The notes beneath the pieces are model-generated. The model worked only from the letters and a program-made list of their open reading frames with translations, ran no database searches and had not been told where the DNA came from. 64,000 nt of DNA from Psococerastis gibbosa (lineage: Eukaryota; Arthropoda; Insecta; Psocodea; Psocidae): positions 51,953,469 through 52,017,468 of the forward strand of contig OZ020485.1 of NCBI GenBank assembly GCA_963971405.1. The letters run 5' to 3'. A program made the position numbers and the translations under genes. Each line of letters starts with the position of its first letter. The stretch's first letter is position 1. Shown here one piece after another: positions 10,538 to 22,077 of this stretch.

Positions 10538-10696
10538 GAGGAGAGTGGGTCCCGGTTCAACAGCCTGCGGCACCCCTCCGACAGCAATTGGCACCTGGCG
10601 ACTGGTAACACCAACTGGCACCTCAGCCGCTCCGTCCCGGGCTCGGTCAACAGCGGCCACGCCCCGCTAGTCCGCACCTGCAGCAGCCCAGAACAG
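10538..10696 (+). CDS. Exon 9: repeated NWHL segments
   Basis: The acceptor is GAATGTGTTTAG and the donor CAG|GTATAT; it is in phase 0 at both ends, with 53 codons. It encodes two related stretches containing NWHLATG and NWHLSRS, then SVNSGHAPLVR. A GAG duplication at the acceptor allows a start one codon later. Confidence 0.75.
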
Positions 10697-10783
10697 GTAT
10701 ATTCTCCACACTACCAATACAATTAGGCATATTTGTTTCTATTAGCATGATTTAATTCTATGTTTGTGTACTTTACTTTGCAG

Positions 10784-10909
10784 GGCGAACAAATTGAGTT
10801 GTTGGCGAAATACCCGTCATTTTCGTACCTGGCGCAGGGCGGCCACGTGGTCTACTTGCCTGAGTACTTGCCCCACCTCTCCAGATCTTGCGAAAATATT
10901 TCCCAAGAG
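10784..10909 (+). CDS. Exon 10: YPSFSYLAQGG block
   Basis: The acceptor is TTTACTTTGCAG and the donor GAG|GTACGA; it is in phase 0 at both ends, with 42 codons. It encodes IELLAKYPSFSYLAQGGHVV and YLPEYLPHL, the least disordered-looking part of the protein, then a polar SRSCENISQE end. It lies 87 bases after exon 9. Confidence 0.8.
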
Positions 10910-11549
10910 GTACGAAAAAATTGTTACAAGTGAGGCTATTAATTGTTTAGGCTATTATACTATACGTGTTAATTGAGGATGTACATCACATCAACTCTCC
11001 CCTCGGGGCTTTCAACTTATTCCGCAGGTAATCGCAACTCAACTTAGAGAACTAGAGCAGTAACCTAAGTATGTGAGCATCATGCTGCATCAGTAGAGAA
11101 TTAGCCTATACAGTTAAGTCCAGGAGATGATCATTTCTATATATACCCCTCACAATTAATGTGTTTAATGTTATTCTCAGGTTACTTAATAGAATGCGCA
11201 TTATACGTGCAAAACTGCTGATAACATGTTTATTATCATTTGGGATTACATGAGAGATGAGAGTGTTGCACTTAGTTTGCATGCGGCTGGTCAGTGGTTG
11301 CCGGTGTAGGAAAAACAAAGCAAAGAGTATTGCAATATAATTAAACTGCTCATTCAAGTCGATTATATACGATATATTCGTATAGAAAGTAGCGAGCCAA
11401 AATGGCCGTGAGGCTTGTTTTTATCGCTCTGTCAGACCTCTACTTGGGTCTCACACTCTGTTTCTTATGACACTTAACGTAATATAAATACGTTCAGCCT
11501 ATACGATTATGCCCATGTTACTAAAGTATAGGTACCATTTCAAACAGAT
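10910..11549. other. Intron 10, first part
   Basis: AT-rich; no coding or repeat signal recognised. Confidence 0.4.
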
Positions 11550-12100
11550 TAAGTAGACATGACAGGTATGAAGATTGCACCACTAGGGTAAGGAGTGCCA
11601 CAGGACTCAGCAAAGGCTTTAGTTACGAATTACATCAAGGCTCAGCACCAAGCCCGTTCCTTTTTGTCGCTATAATCGACACAATCACCAAAAGTATTCG
11701 AAGGAAAAGCCCTGAAAGCCCGCTATTCACCGCCCCCTGTGATATTAACCACGAAAGGGAGAAGCGAAGGTGAAGCTATATAAACTAAAGAAATGGGTAG
11801 AAAAAGATGGCCTGAAGGTATTAACAGAAGCAAAACTGAATATAGGCCTACATGGAGTAGGCTACGTGAAACAAGAACTAGGCACTATAAAGACTTGAAC
11901 AAAGAGGAGACTTTTAAATACCTGGGCTACGAACAAAACGGCGGAACACATGAAAATATAAATGCCGGCCTCACCGACAGAAAAACTGACAATGACACCT
12001 CCAGGACTCTTGCTATACACAGACACAGACAGACAGAGAACACGCTCTCAACAGAGTCGTTTGGAAACGCCGCTGCCGTGTGGCCAAGTAAAAGTACGTA
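11550..12100 (+). mobile_element. LINE reverse transcriptase fragment, frame-broken
   Basis: It encodes YEDCTTRVRSATGLSKGFS, LHQGSAPSPFLFVAIIDTI and later ETFKYLGYEQ, which match the palm and thumb of LINE RTs whose C-terminus resembles the fragment at 9648-9886. The motif C region is lost and the frame is broken near 11770. Confidence 0.7.
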
Positions 12101-12540
12101 AGTAACAAGGTGATGTGCTATGAATTAGGGACTCACCAGATTCTATCTTTTTAAATCGTCAACCATACTTACTTTTAAAATGTGTGATATAAATTTACAG
12201 CAAATGCTTCTGGGGGATGTTAGGGTACTTAAGATTAAATGATGTGTTGGTCCAATTAAGTTACGACAGAAGCCCTTTTCAGGACTCAGTCTTGCAGTAA
12301 AGCTGCAAATAGTCAGAAATGGAAGACTATATTTTGACCAACCCCTGCCCTGGATATATTGAACATTGGATCCTTGAGTATCGTGTAGCAATTTTAGTGT
12401 GAAATTGAGAGCGGAAGGCTTCACACAAAATTTTAAGGCACGCTAAGCCTTTGGGTATGCCTGCTTTCATCATTTCTTGTGAGTCATAAGCAGAGTTATT
12501 GTATACTATTTTATATACGGTAGTATGCAGTGTTTAGAAG
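12101..12540. other. Intron 10, middle
   Basis: No recognised content; the 93-codon open frame on the minus strand is not supported by any motif. Confidence 0.35.
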
Positions 12541-12542
12541 AT

Positions 12543-13383
12543 AATGATTAATTTCATAGTAAATAATTTCCCTATGGTTAACTTTCGGATCCATAGGGGG
12601 GGGGGGTCCAACTGACGTCACCGGAGGTGGAGTAACCTCAATAAATTAAAAAAGGAACTTAAACGCCATTTTATCTAGTGACACTAGTGTACGCTGCAAC
12701 CACATTGGGGGGGGGGGGGACCTCCTAGAAACCCCCTATGGCTACGGCCTTGGATATCCCTATCCCAAATAACAGTACTAAGTAGTAATAATGACAGGGC
12801 ATCCACGCAAATTTTCCATAATTTCTCCAAAAAATATTTTTTTCCACCAAACCAAATATTTTTTTGTGAGAGCAACCTGTTCGGTTTTGTTTGTTACTCA
12901 ATTTAACACCTAGCTAAACCATACCTGAAGGTAGATAGCCTATCATCATTTGAAAGGTTCCACAGAAAAATTATTTATTAGGCATTTTTCATGAAAATTG
13001 AGTTACGGTATTTTTATTTTTTTACCCGCTGAAACGAACTATCAAGGCGCATGCGAACCATTGCATTTTGTGAATATTAATAACGACAACAATATATATG
13101 AATTTAACAGAAATCGTTGCAGTCGTTCTTGAGAAATCATTTTTTTAGACGTCTTTTTTAGTTTTTTGAGAATAAAACCCCCCGAGGTACAGGTATGATT
13201 TTTGTCAACCTACATGCCAAACTTAATCAAAATTGACTGAGTAGTTTGCCCGGAAATCGGTGAACAGTGAGACATTTCGTAAAATCAACTGATTTGGGTT
13301 CGTGTGGGACCTCAAAACGTGTGAATTCGTTGAACTTTCGGAGTCAAAAATGCGGACAATAACAAAGCTTTCCTTATAGCCTA
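12543..13383 (-). repeat. TIR repeat family, internal copy without clear termini
   Basis: It has the family order: CGGATCC block, poly-G (12595-12606), a second poly-G (12708-12718), the TCATGAAAATTGAGTT block and the final AATCGGTGAACAG...CAAAGCTTTCCTTATAG segment. The outer termini are eroded. Confidence 0.6.
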
Positions 13384-13615
13384 CCAGAGCATATTTTAAG
13401 AAATTTTCACTGTGTGGCACAAATTGAAATCCTATTCTATATAGTGTGAATTTCGCTTGTATCTACCCCCACCCCCTGCATAAATAAGTTAAGATTAGGT
13501 TTATCATCCTTTTTAATGCTGCCACGGCTTCTTCGGTCACGTTAAAAACAAAATTGGCGCCATGAATACGACGGACAACGTAACTTTTGATTATTTTTTC
13601 GTTTTTGCTTTCCAA

Positions 13616-13879
13616 TTATAGGCCTATACGTAGTATAAGGAAAGCTTTGTAACGGTCGAAATTTTCGATTCCGAGATTTCAACGGATTTACACGTTTTAA
13701 GGTCCCAGGAACCCAAAAAAGTGGTTTTTACGAAATGTCTGTCTATCTGTATGTCGTTCGGTCTGTCTGTCTGTCTGTCGTTTTGTCTGTCTGTGCGTCG
13801 ATTTCAGGGCAAACTACTCGGTCGATTTTAATGAACTTTGGCATGTAGGTTCACAAAAATCATACCTCGGGAACATTTT
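13616..13879 (+). repeat. TIR repeat family, 5' fragment in tandem
   Basis: It starts at TGCTTTCCAATTATAGG and runs through the TGTCTGTC microsatellite to CATACCTCGGGAACATTT, where the next copy begins directly. Confidence 0.75.
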
Positions 13880-14660
13880 TGCTTTCCAATTTATACACAT
13901 AAGGAAAGCTTTGTGATGGTCGAAATTTTCGATTCCGAGATTTCAACGGATTTACACGTTTTGAGGTCCCAGGAACCCAAAAAAGAGGTTTTTACGAAAT
14001 GTCTGTCTGTCTGTCGCTCTGTCGCTCTGTCTGTCGCTCTGTCTGTCTGTTCGTCGATTTCCGGGTAAACTACTCGGTCGATTTTGATGAAATTCGGCAT
14101 GTAGGTTCACAAAAATCATACCTCGGGACCATTTGGGCTAACTCAATTTGGGGGGGTTTTATTTTCAAAAAAACTCATAAAAAACGTCTAAAAAAAATTA
14201 TTTCTCGAAAACGGCTCCAACGATATCTTTTAAATTCACATATATTGTAGTCGTTATTAATGGTTATAAAATACGGTGGGTCGCTTGCCCCTTGATAGTT
14301 TGCTTCTGGGGGTAAAAAAATAAAAATAACTAAATTTTAATTTTAGGTGTTAAATTGGGTAACGAAACCGGACAGATTTCTTTCCCAAAAAACTATTTGG
14401 TTTTGTGCAAAAAAAATGTTTTTGAAAAAATGATTGAAAATTCACGGTCAAATGCATTGCGTGCCTGGCATTATTGCTGTGTGGTAATTTGTTGGTCTGA
14501 CCTATCTAGAATTTACCTCACCTCCAGTGACGTCAGGTGGGCACCGAGATGCCCGAAATTTAACTATAGGAAAATTATTTACCATGAAATAAATTACTCA
14601 TTTTCTCTAGCTACTACTTAATAAATTGGAAAGCATGTTTGAGTAAGCTCGGACCGGTTC
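13880..14660 (+). repeat. TIR repeat family, complete copy
   Basis: It starts TGCTTTCCAATTTATA (13880) and ends ATAAATTGGAAAGCA (14635), an inverted repeat pair, followed by the family flank GAGTAAGCTCGGACCGGTTC. The internal GTCT/GCTC microsatellite is at 14000-14055. It is non-coding; the open frames inside are repeat artefacts. Confidence 0.8.
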
Positions 14661-15235
14661 TTTTATTTGTGGCTAACTCAATTTGGGGGTTTTATTCTAA
14701 AAACATTATTTACTAAAAATGCCTCCAACGATTTCTTTTAAATTCACATATATTGTAGTTGTTATTAATGTTGATTAAATGCGGGGGGTCACTTGCTCCA
14801 TGATAGTTTTTTTCTGGGGTAAAGAAATAAAAATAATTAAATTTTAATGAAAAATGACTAAAAAATAATTTTTCTGCGAAACCTTTCTATCGATGATTTC
14901 TACTTACTGGTATGTTTTAGGTGTTAAATTGAGTAACGAAACCGGACAGGTTGCTTTCCCAGGAAAGTATTTGGTTTTGTACAAAAAAATGTTTTTTTTT
15001 TGGAAAAAATGATAGAAAATTCACGCCCAAATGCATTGCGTGCCCTGCCAGTATTGCTGTGTGGTAATGTGTTGGACTGACCTATCTAGAACTTACCTCA
15101 CCTCCAGTGACGTCAGATGGACACCCCCCCCCCCTCCTAGGAAAATAATTTACCATGAAATTACTCATTTTCTCTATCTATTAATTTTGATAAATTGGAA
15201 AGCATGTTCGAATAAACTCGGACCGGTTCTTTTTC
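14661..15235 (+). repeat. TIR repeat family, 3' part, third tandem copy
   Basis: It begins inside the family at GGCTAACTCAATTTGGGGG and ends GATAAATTGGAAAGCA plus the flank CTCGGACCGGTTC. Together with the two preceding copies it forms a head-to-tail cluster. Confidence 0.75.
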
Positions 15236-15583
15236 TAATTTCTAGTTTTTGTTAGTCTTGCAATTTGAAATTTGTGCCCAAAAGTAGGGGGCAAAATCAC
15301 CTCACTGGGGGGCAGACTTGCCCCAATGGGGCTTCCTTAAAATGTGCTCTGTCTTATACACCACGCATAAATTGGAAAGCAATAATGTAGTATTTAATAA
15401 GTCAAAACAGCAACCATCTTGTGTAATGTCCACCAAGCCTACTGAAACTGTGATTCTAACATAACATACAACTACTACCTAGTACCACCATTACATTATA
15501 TGGGTACTATAGCTACGATATTTAATTAGGATGGTTTGATGTAGGAGAATGAACATGGGCCATGGAGCGGACTTAGCCAGCAG
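15236..15583. other. Intron 10, end
   Basis: It holds an isolated TIR terminus (CATAAATTGGAAAGCAATAA near 15365) and otherwise nothing recognised. Confidence 0.4.
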
Positions 15584-15704
15584 AGGAGTATGACCCAACA
15601 TCGACCACACAACAAGAAGAAGAAGTTCACATTTCAGAGCACTGTCAGGTTGTTGGAAAACCGACGACTTGCTGAGAAATTGTCCAGGGAAGCTGAATTT
15701 AAAG
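15584..15704 (+). CDS. Exon 11: start of coiled coil
   Basis: The acceptor is TTAGCCAGCAG (15581 is an equally in-frame alternative) and the donor AAAG|GTAATA. It encodes a Lys-rich run, then FTFQSTVRLLENRRLAEKL, a helical charged segment that continues in the next exon. It ends in phase 1. The intron before it is 4.7 kb of repeats and could hide an additional exon. Confidence 0.8.
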
Positions 15705-16640
15705 GTAATATAAACACGGCCAAATTGATTAAATTGTGCATTGCATATATACTGTATATATTGGATACCATACTACCTACAGTACTAAGCCAGTAGTAGG
15801 GGTGGAATCCAGGAATAAATTCCGGAAAACTTGGAAAACTTATTGTCTCCAATTGATTCCCAAGATAATTAACACTCCTACGAGGTGAGCTTTCAGTGCA
15901 GGAGTGTTTCTTTCGTGTTTCATTTTTTCGAAAACCAAGTCAATAATGAAAAATTGGTTGTCTGTAGGTCAAAGTCAAAAAATCCCTTTCGGCTGTGGCG
16001 GATCAGGTGTAGGGAGATTCCGCAGACCCTGCTTTTCCTCTACGCCACCCAGAGGCGTAAAGTTTTAGAATGATGGCGGGGGCAAAACTAAGTAGACCTT
16101 ATGACGTCATCAGCCAGGATTGAAGAAAAAATTGATAATATAATAGAAAAATTGTAGAGTTTTACGCATTTTTTAATAGTTGTAAAGTATAGCTGTAGAT
16201 TTTACAAATAAAAAAAAGAATGCTTATATTCATATTGCTGCAAAGGGGACTATGAAGTAAGAACCACGTCTTACAATGCTCGAAGCTGGGGGGGGGGGGG
16301 GGGGTAAAGCCAAAAGGAGCTGGGGGGGAGGTAAGTTGGAAATTGATATTAACACCCCTAAAATCGCGGCCGAACATGGCCTATTTTCGATTAAAATCGG
16401 CAAATTCTGGCCAAATTTGGGCGCACCTCCTCACGTTTCCACCCCCAAAGTCGAACCCCTTGCCAGCTATCACGACAAATATAGCATGGCCTGAAAGAGG
16501 AAGAATAGACGAAGATAATTTAAATTGAGATAGAGACCTTCTTCATCTGCTTTAAACCCGCGTCACCCATGACGTCACACGTTTCGTACATGCACCTAGT
16601 ATTCCAGCCAGCGCTCATCGATCTATTAGACGTTGTCCCT
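15705..16640. repeat. Intron 11, repeat-rich stretch with dispersed-repeat fragment
   Basis: It contains a 17-base poly-G tract (about 16288-16304) and, from about 16415 to 16625, a fragment of the dispersed repeat at 9418-10290 (GGCCTGAAAGAGGAAGAATA, TTTAAACCCGC, and the end block TAGTATTCCAGCCAGCGCTC). Confidence 0.5.
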
Positions 16641-16947
16641 CCAAAACGTTTAAATAGTCTTTTGTAGGATGTTAAGTTACCTAAAAGATAAATTTTTGTC
16701 TTCTATTATGGTTGTGGTCTGTCAATGAGACATAACTCCACTCTATACCATCGCGTGAAAACAGCATATTATATTTTTTTATTGGTCAAATGATGACCAC
16801 TCAATTACTTTAATTACAATCACTTTTGGTGTAACAATACAATATTTTCAAACAAATTTAGAAAAGGAAGAGCCGATCTCATAGACGTACGATACAAGAC
16901 GCTTATTATTATTATTATTATTATTTAAAAAAAAAAGTATAAATTTC

Positions 16948-18970
16948 ATGTCAATTTATAGACTGCATAAGTCAGTGGATCGTTTTTTAACTGATCTGTG
17001 TCAAATAATAGAAAATAAAATTGAAGGAAAATCAATTATTATTGGGGATATTAATTTATGTCTTATCAAAAAAACCAAAAAGAAAGAAGATTACTTAAAT
17101 TTATTGATAACAAATGGCTACAAACAATGTATCAATACAATAACACGAGAACACTTCAGAGAGCAAACCCTGCAGACGTCATGCATTGACTACTGCTTAA
17201 ATGCATAAATGCATAAATGCGACAGATTCCGCAGTTTTGCAATTGAAAATAACTGATCACTATCCGATAGTATTAGACCTAAAAATGAATGAAAAAGTAA
17301 AACTTCATGAGAATAAGAAAAATGTGAAAAAATAAGATTACAATGAACCCTTCTTAAAAACTTTTTTTAGCTTCGGAAAAGTGGGAAAATTCGTTTAGTT
17401 CTGATGATAATCTGAATGATATGTATAATAAAGTAATAACAACATTAAAAAACATAAAGTATATAAAAAGGCAAATTTAAACAAATAACATGTCATGAAC
17501 ACAAAAAATTCGCCAGGTTCAGACACAATAAGAATGCAAGACCTGAAAAGCAATAGGCCTAAAAAACATACAAAAATCATCACTGACATAATAAATAAAT
17601 CTTTTAAGGAAGGGAAATCCCAAACGAAATGAAAGTAGCAATAATAAGACCTATATTTAAAGGCGGAAAACAAAATGACCCGAGATACTATAGGCCTATA
17701 TGTATATTAAATACAATAGAGAAAGTAATGACCGTTCGTCAGTTAGTAACATACAAAAATAAGTTAATAAATGATAAGCAGTACGGTTTTCAGAAGAATA
17801 AATGCGCTTAGCAGTGCCTTTCTGATTTTAGTGAGTAGTCTACGTAAATAACCAGCAACTCCACTTGAATAATTACCTTCTTGTTTTGTTTATATACTAC
17901 TCCAAGGCTTTCAATATTTTGCCCGATGACGTCATAATAGAGCAGCTACAGCAAATCGGAACAGGGGGAGATGAAAAAAGCTGGTTCACAAATTACTTAT
18001 ACGCTCGTTCAGCTACAGTTAAGTTGCACGATGAAACTTGCCACCCACTAAACTGGGAGTCTGGTGTACCCCAGAGTAGTTTAATCGGTCCAACCCTGTA
18101 TATAATAACAACGAATCAATTGCAGTCCCCACTAACGGGATTACAAACATTTATGTTCGCCGATGATATGGCGCTAGTAATAGCAAACAAAGATGAATGA
18201 GGCGAGTGTACACATGAATCTCACCATAAGAAAACTACAGGCACTTTTACACGATCTCGGACTAACTATAAATAGCAAAAAAACAAAAGTCATGCACATA
18301 CGAAACAGGAGACCTTCACAAATAAAAAACAAGTACTTATTCCATACACACGATTGCCTGCACAGAATAATTAAACAGAAAATTGCAAATGCGAAGACAA
18401 AATTGAAGTAGTAGAAGAGCATAAGTACCATGGTCTGCAAATTGACGTGGGAAAACCACATAGAAAGACTATGCAAACGACTACGCTCAGGGAGTGCGGC
18501 TTTGGCACGATTAAAATATGGAGTACCTTTTAAAACAATTAAATTAGCGTACCACGTCCTGGTCGAATCCATAGTAATCTACGGTGTAACAGTATACTTC
18601 AAAGATAGAAATACATACACCTACAAATTAGAAATGATACAAAAGCGTATAATAAAAAACATGTTATCAAATAAAATCAACAAGAAATACAAACAATACG
18701 ACGAAAAATTCAAACATGTTAACATTTTGCCAGTAACTAAAATATTCAAGTATAAATTAATAAGAGATAACTATTTTAAAAAAGAATACCAAATAGATGA
18801 TAAAGGGAAGTATAATGCAAGGAGATAACATATAACAAATATGGAGAGAGATTAAACAAAGTACTTATGCCAAAGATATTAAATAAACTTCCTCCACAAA
18901 AAATTTAAACAGATGATTGAGTTAAAAGCGGGTATAAAAAGATGGTTGGTCAGTGGGAGGTAATAATAAT
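16948..18970 (+). mobile_element. LINE with endonuclease remnant and broken reverse transcriptase
   Basis: 16948-17208 encodes the end of an AP-like endonuclease (IIIGDINLCL, then CIDYC). 17629-17811 encodes the RT fingers (IIRPIFKGGKQNDPRYYRPI), 17865-18200 the palm (YSKAFN, SGVPQSSLIGPTLY, FADDM) and 18193-18411 plus 18430-18828 the thumb and C-terminal domain (GLTINSKKTKVMHIR, WENHIERLCKRL, LVESIVIYG). The motif A aspartate is replaced (YSKAFN where D-x-SKAFD is usual); the FADD motif is kept. At least three frame breaks show that it is inactive, though better preserved than the LINE at 686. Confidence 0.85.
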
Positions 18971-19250
18971 AAAAAACTGACTATTAACATTAAAATAACA
19001 AGTAAAAATAAAAATAAAATAAACATTATAAATAAATAACAAAAATAAATGATAAAGCCTTGTTTAGCAGCACTGTATGAGTCTTTTGTCCCAAATAAGC
19101 GCTAGCTTGGGGATGCGGGATGCTATTATTATGTATTCTATTTTTGTAATAGCCTATATGCTCCTTGTCCAGAGAATACTGGACAAGGAAAAGAAACAAA
19201 AGAACAAATTATTATTACAATAATAAAATAAAATAAACATAAAAAATTAT
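18971..19250 (+). mobile_element. LINE 3' UTR with hairpin and A-rich tail
   Basis: The AT-rich 3' region follows the LINE coding remnant and ends with an AATAAAATAAAATAAAC tail near 19220-19245. Before the tail sits a perfect 10-bp hairpin (19163-19172 paired with 19179-19188). Confidence 0.55.
19163..19188 (+). other. Perfect hairpin in LINE 3' UTR
   Basis: CCTTGTCCAG, a six-base loop, then CTGGACAAGG. It lies just upstream of the A-rich tail, where LINE RNAs are bound by their own reverse transcriptase. Role inferred from position only. Confidence 0.6.
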
Positions 19251-19325
19251 TATATTGTAGTTTGTAAATTGTTTGGACGACAATGTTCGTTTATGATATC
19301 AATATTTGTTTATTTGGTTGTTTAG

Positions 19326-19405
19326 AGTCAGAACGTTTGAGCGAAGTAGAGGCCATGCGAAGAGTAGAAGAAGAATTCCAAAGGAAGCGGGCCCGGGAAA
19401 AGGCG
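19326..19405 (+). CDS. Exon 12: coiled-coil core
   Basis: The acceptor is TTGGTTGTTTAG and the donor GCG|GTCAGT. Two bases complete a Glu codon and 26 codons follow, ending in phase 0. It encodes SERLSEVEAMRRVEEEF and RKRAREKA, a dense alternation of acidic and basic residues typical of a single long helix or coiled coil. A 36-bp minisatellite begins five bases into the next intron. Confidence 0.85.
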
Positions 19406-19409
19406 GTCA

Positions 19410-19622
19410 GTGCATTTTTAAATTATACCTAGGCTATTATGTGTAGTGCACTTTAAATTACACCTAGGCTATTATATGTAGTGTACTTTAAATTTGTACC
19501 TAAGCTATTTTATGTAGTGCACTTTAAATTACATCTAGGCCATTATGTTCGGTGCACTTTAAATTATATCTAGGCTATTATATGTAGTGCACTTTAAATT
19601 ATACCTAGGCTATGTTTCTTTT
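19410..19622 (+). repeat. Minisatellite, 35-36 bp unit, six copies
   Basis: Units start at 19410, 19446, 19481, 19517, 19552 and 19587, each beginning GTGCACTTTAAATTA (or near) and containing CTAGGCTATTAT. The first unit begins five bases into intron 12, directly after the exon 12 donor. Confidence 0.85.
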
Positions 19623-20396
19623 AAGAGTGTACACTCGTATCTGTACTTGGTTAAGTGCTTTCGCCTGTTTCATTGCGTCAATGGTAAGCTTGTCTCAGCT
19701 AGTCCATCATTGCTTCTAGCTGGTTTAGGTTGACATCGAGAACTTATACCAGTTTGCCAATGGGAAAAATTCACATGGAAACAATGCAAATAATGTCCGA
19801 AATCCATGGGGTCGTTAGCATTGGACAAGGGACCTATGGGCCTAGGTCCATAAAAAGTCCTTAAAAAAATTACATTTACAATTGCAATTTAACAGTGTAT
19901 ATCCCGTAGGAAATTGACACCCCGAAATTTAATAGGCTACTTCTTATTTTTATTTAATTAACTAAGCAAGTTATTATAATATTGTCTTATTACTGTTATA
20001 TACTGTACGTACTATAGAAGGCTACTTTATGCATCACATAATTGGGTAGGCCTAATATTAATTTTGTTGTTTTTGTTTTTTGTAATTGTAGTTTTTGCAT
20101 GGTAGGCTATGTGAAATTTTAGCTCTCAATCATATCTATGAAAAAGCTGCAGTACAAAATTTGAAAAATATTATATGATGAATGAATGTGATTTTACAAC
20201 TTAAATGAGCCAAATCTTTAATTGTATCTTGCTTGGCTAATTAAATAAAACATCTGTAGAAACAACGGATTTTGGGGTACGTATTTCCTACGGGACGTAC
20301 ACTCTTAATTCCCGGGTTTTCTCCATGTTTTACGTGTGGTTTAGTAACTGTGTTTACAAGTACCTAAAGTAATGTACCCACTTGAATTACTTTCAG
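19623..20396. other. Intron 12, remainder
   Basis: No coding signal or repeat recognised apart from short AT-rich tracts. Confidence 0.4.
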
Positions 20397-20614
20397 TCGA
20401 TCCGGCATCAGTTGCGCCTTTTCAGTCTGGAAGAAAAGTACGATAACTTCTCTTCGCTGCCAACCCTGGATCAGTGGGAAGGGGGCAGAGCGGAGCCCGA
20501 GGGGGCCCCGAGCTCCCTGCCTACTGCAGTGCCAGCCCCTCCCCGCCAGCAGGTCTTGTCCGAGTTCAGGGAAAATGACAACCGACGGGACTACCGGGAC
20601 TACCGCCAAACAAG
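20397..20614 (+). CDS. Exon 13: end of helix, then Pro-rich linker
   Basis: The acceptor is GAATTACTTTCAG and the donor AAG|GTCACA. It starts in phase 0 and ends in phase 2. It encodes SIRHQLRLFSLEEKYDNF, closing the helical segment, then a Pro/Ala/Glu linker and a RRDYRDYRQT tail. Confidence 0.85.
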
Positions 20615-21511
20615 GTCACAGTCCCTACGCTGCTCTTATTTTAATTCATTGCATATACACCTATATAACATATAGGTATATACGGAACAGTAGTCGGTAT
20701 TGTAAGCTATATTTTGTTGATTCCATCAGAGCATTTAACTTTGGGTAATATAGCGTAACTATGTTACTGGGGATATTACAATAGAACTGTCATGTTATAT
20801 CGTAAATCGTAGAGCGATAATACTTTGCAAGCTCATCAGACAATCACAGACGAATTCCATGGTCAACCTTCGTGTTTTCCCAAACCGTAAAATCTTCCAA
20901 AATTGGTGGTCACAGCGGCTCTCACTTCTAATGAGCTCGTTGCGCTATTATACTATGTATTGTGTTACATTATGTACGCCTACCACTGACGTTAAGTTAG
21001 CTTTGGCTCAAGAGGTACCTAACCGAAATCCCCCCGGGGAAAATATGAAAATATAAGTGCAAAATAGTGCGGTTTTACGCATGTTATCAGCAGTAAAGTA
21101 TACATTTTTCAAAGCTTATTCATATTGCCGCAAACAGGGGTGTCTCCCCCCGGGGGAAAACTTGAAAACATAAGTTCAAAATAATGGGGTGTTACGCAGG
21201 GGCCAGGGGCATCCCCCGGTGGAAATGTTTTGAAGAAAATAGGCCTATTCTATATCCTACTTTATATAGTGTGTGCTAATTTTCTCAGGAGGGGGGTATG
21301 CCCCTGCCACTGGGCTGAAGAGGTTACCTCCTCGTTATTTAACCGAAACCTAATGAGATTTAGCAAAACTATATTATCTTTAACGTGGTTTATTTCATTA
21401 TAATTAATGTTATCATTATAAAATCATAAAAGTGTCCGTACTGATAATGCCACACTCAAGGACATTTGTAGTTTTGTCTGTTTGTCAGTGGTGACTGACT
21501 TGTGATTACAG
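20615..21511. other. Intron 13 with inverted GC-palindrome repeats
   Basis: About 21025-21310 carries three diverged units of the repeat at 36990-38830 in the opposite orientation (CCCCCCGGGG, GGTTTTACGCATG, CCCCCCGGGGG, GGTGTTACGCAGG). A minus-strand SINE tail (AGGTTACCTCCTCGTTAT) follows at 21318-21345. Confidence 0.5.
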
Positions 21512-21636
21512 GAGGTCGGAGAGCCCTGACGTGGTGTCTGAGGCCAGGCGGCAACACGTGCAGCACCCGCGCGTCGTCGCCGAGATGCCCAAGACGCTGC
21601 CGGTCTATGTTTCTGCCCTCAAATCTACAGGCCCAG
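21512..21636 (+). CDS. Exon 14
   Basis: The acceptor is TGTGATTACAG and the donor CAG|GTACGC. One base completes an Arg codon; 41 codons and one further base follow. It encodes a SESPDVVSEARRQ stretch and MPKTLPVYVSAL. The Ty3/Gypsy element is inserted in the next intron, 39 bases after this exon. Confidence 0.8.
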
Positions 21637-21671
21637 GTACGCGTTCATGCCACTAATTATGCCCGTCATCA

Positions 21672-21675
21672 CATG
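21672..21675. other. Target-site duplication, left copy
   Basis: CATG directly before the left LTR matches CATG at 27752-27755 directly after the right LTR. Four bases is the usual size for Ty3/Gypsy-type integrases or slightly below it. Confidence 0.7.
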
Positions 21676-21909
21676 TGAAGTAACATAATTAAAGTAATTG
21701 AAGTAAGGTCCGTAATAATAAATCACGTAACTTCGATTATTGTACTGTATTGTTAACTCTTTGAAGGTTCTCTCTCTAATCCCCCGTACCATGCAAGGTA
21801 CCTCTACATATCACCTCCTCTCTCCTACTTTCAGTTCATACACACTCTTAACGGTAAATACAGTAACGCTTACACAACAATACTCAATGCTATACCATAC
21901 TATACCACA
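21676..21909 (-). repeat. 3' LTR of the Ty3/Gypsy element
   Basis: 234 bp, starting TG and ending CA, matching 27518-27751 base for base in my reading. Confidence 0.95.
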
Positions 21910-21942
21910 TCTCCCCCCCCCTTTTTTTTTTTTTTTTTTTTT
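21910..21942 (-). promoter_or_regulatory. Polypurine tract
   Basis: On the element strand a run of 21 A is followed by nine G and AGA directly abutting the 3' LTR. This is the expected plus-strand primer site. Confidence 0.9.
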
Positions 21943-22077
21943 CATACAATAAAACCCAAAAATTCATAGTAAAGTTAACTATAAACAGCTAAATCCCAAT
22001 AAACGTTAAACCCCAAATTACAATCATGTTAATAAGAATTGTAAATATCAAATAGTATATGTAACAATACGATAATG

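Noticed and set aside
21740..21952. Plus-strand ORF shared by two places (also 27582-27857)
   Set aside because: Both lie in the LTRs of the retrotransposon and are antisense to it; they are identical only because the LTRs are.
21910..22077. An envelope gene after pol
   Set aside because: Only about 140 bases separate the end of integrase from the polypurine tract; no room for env.
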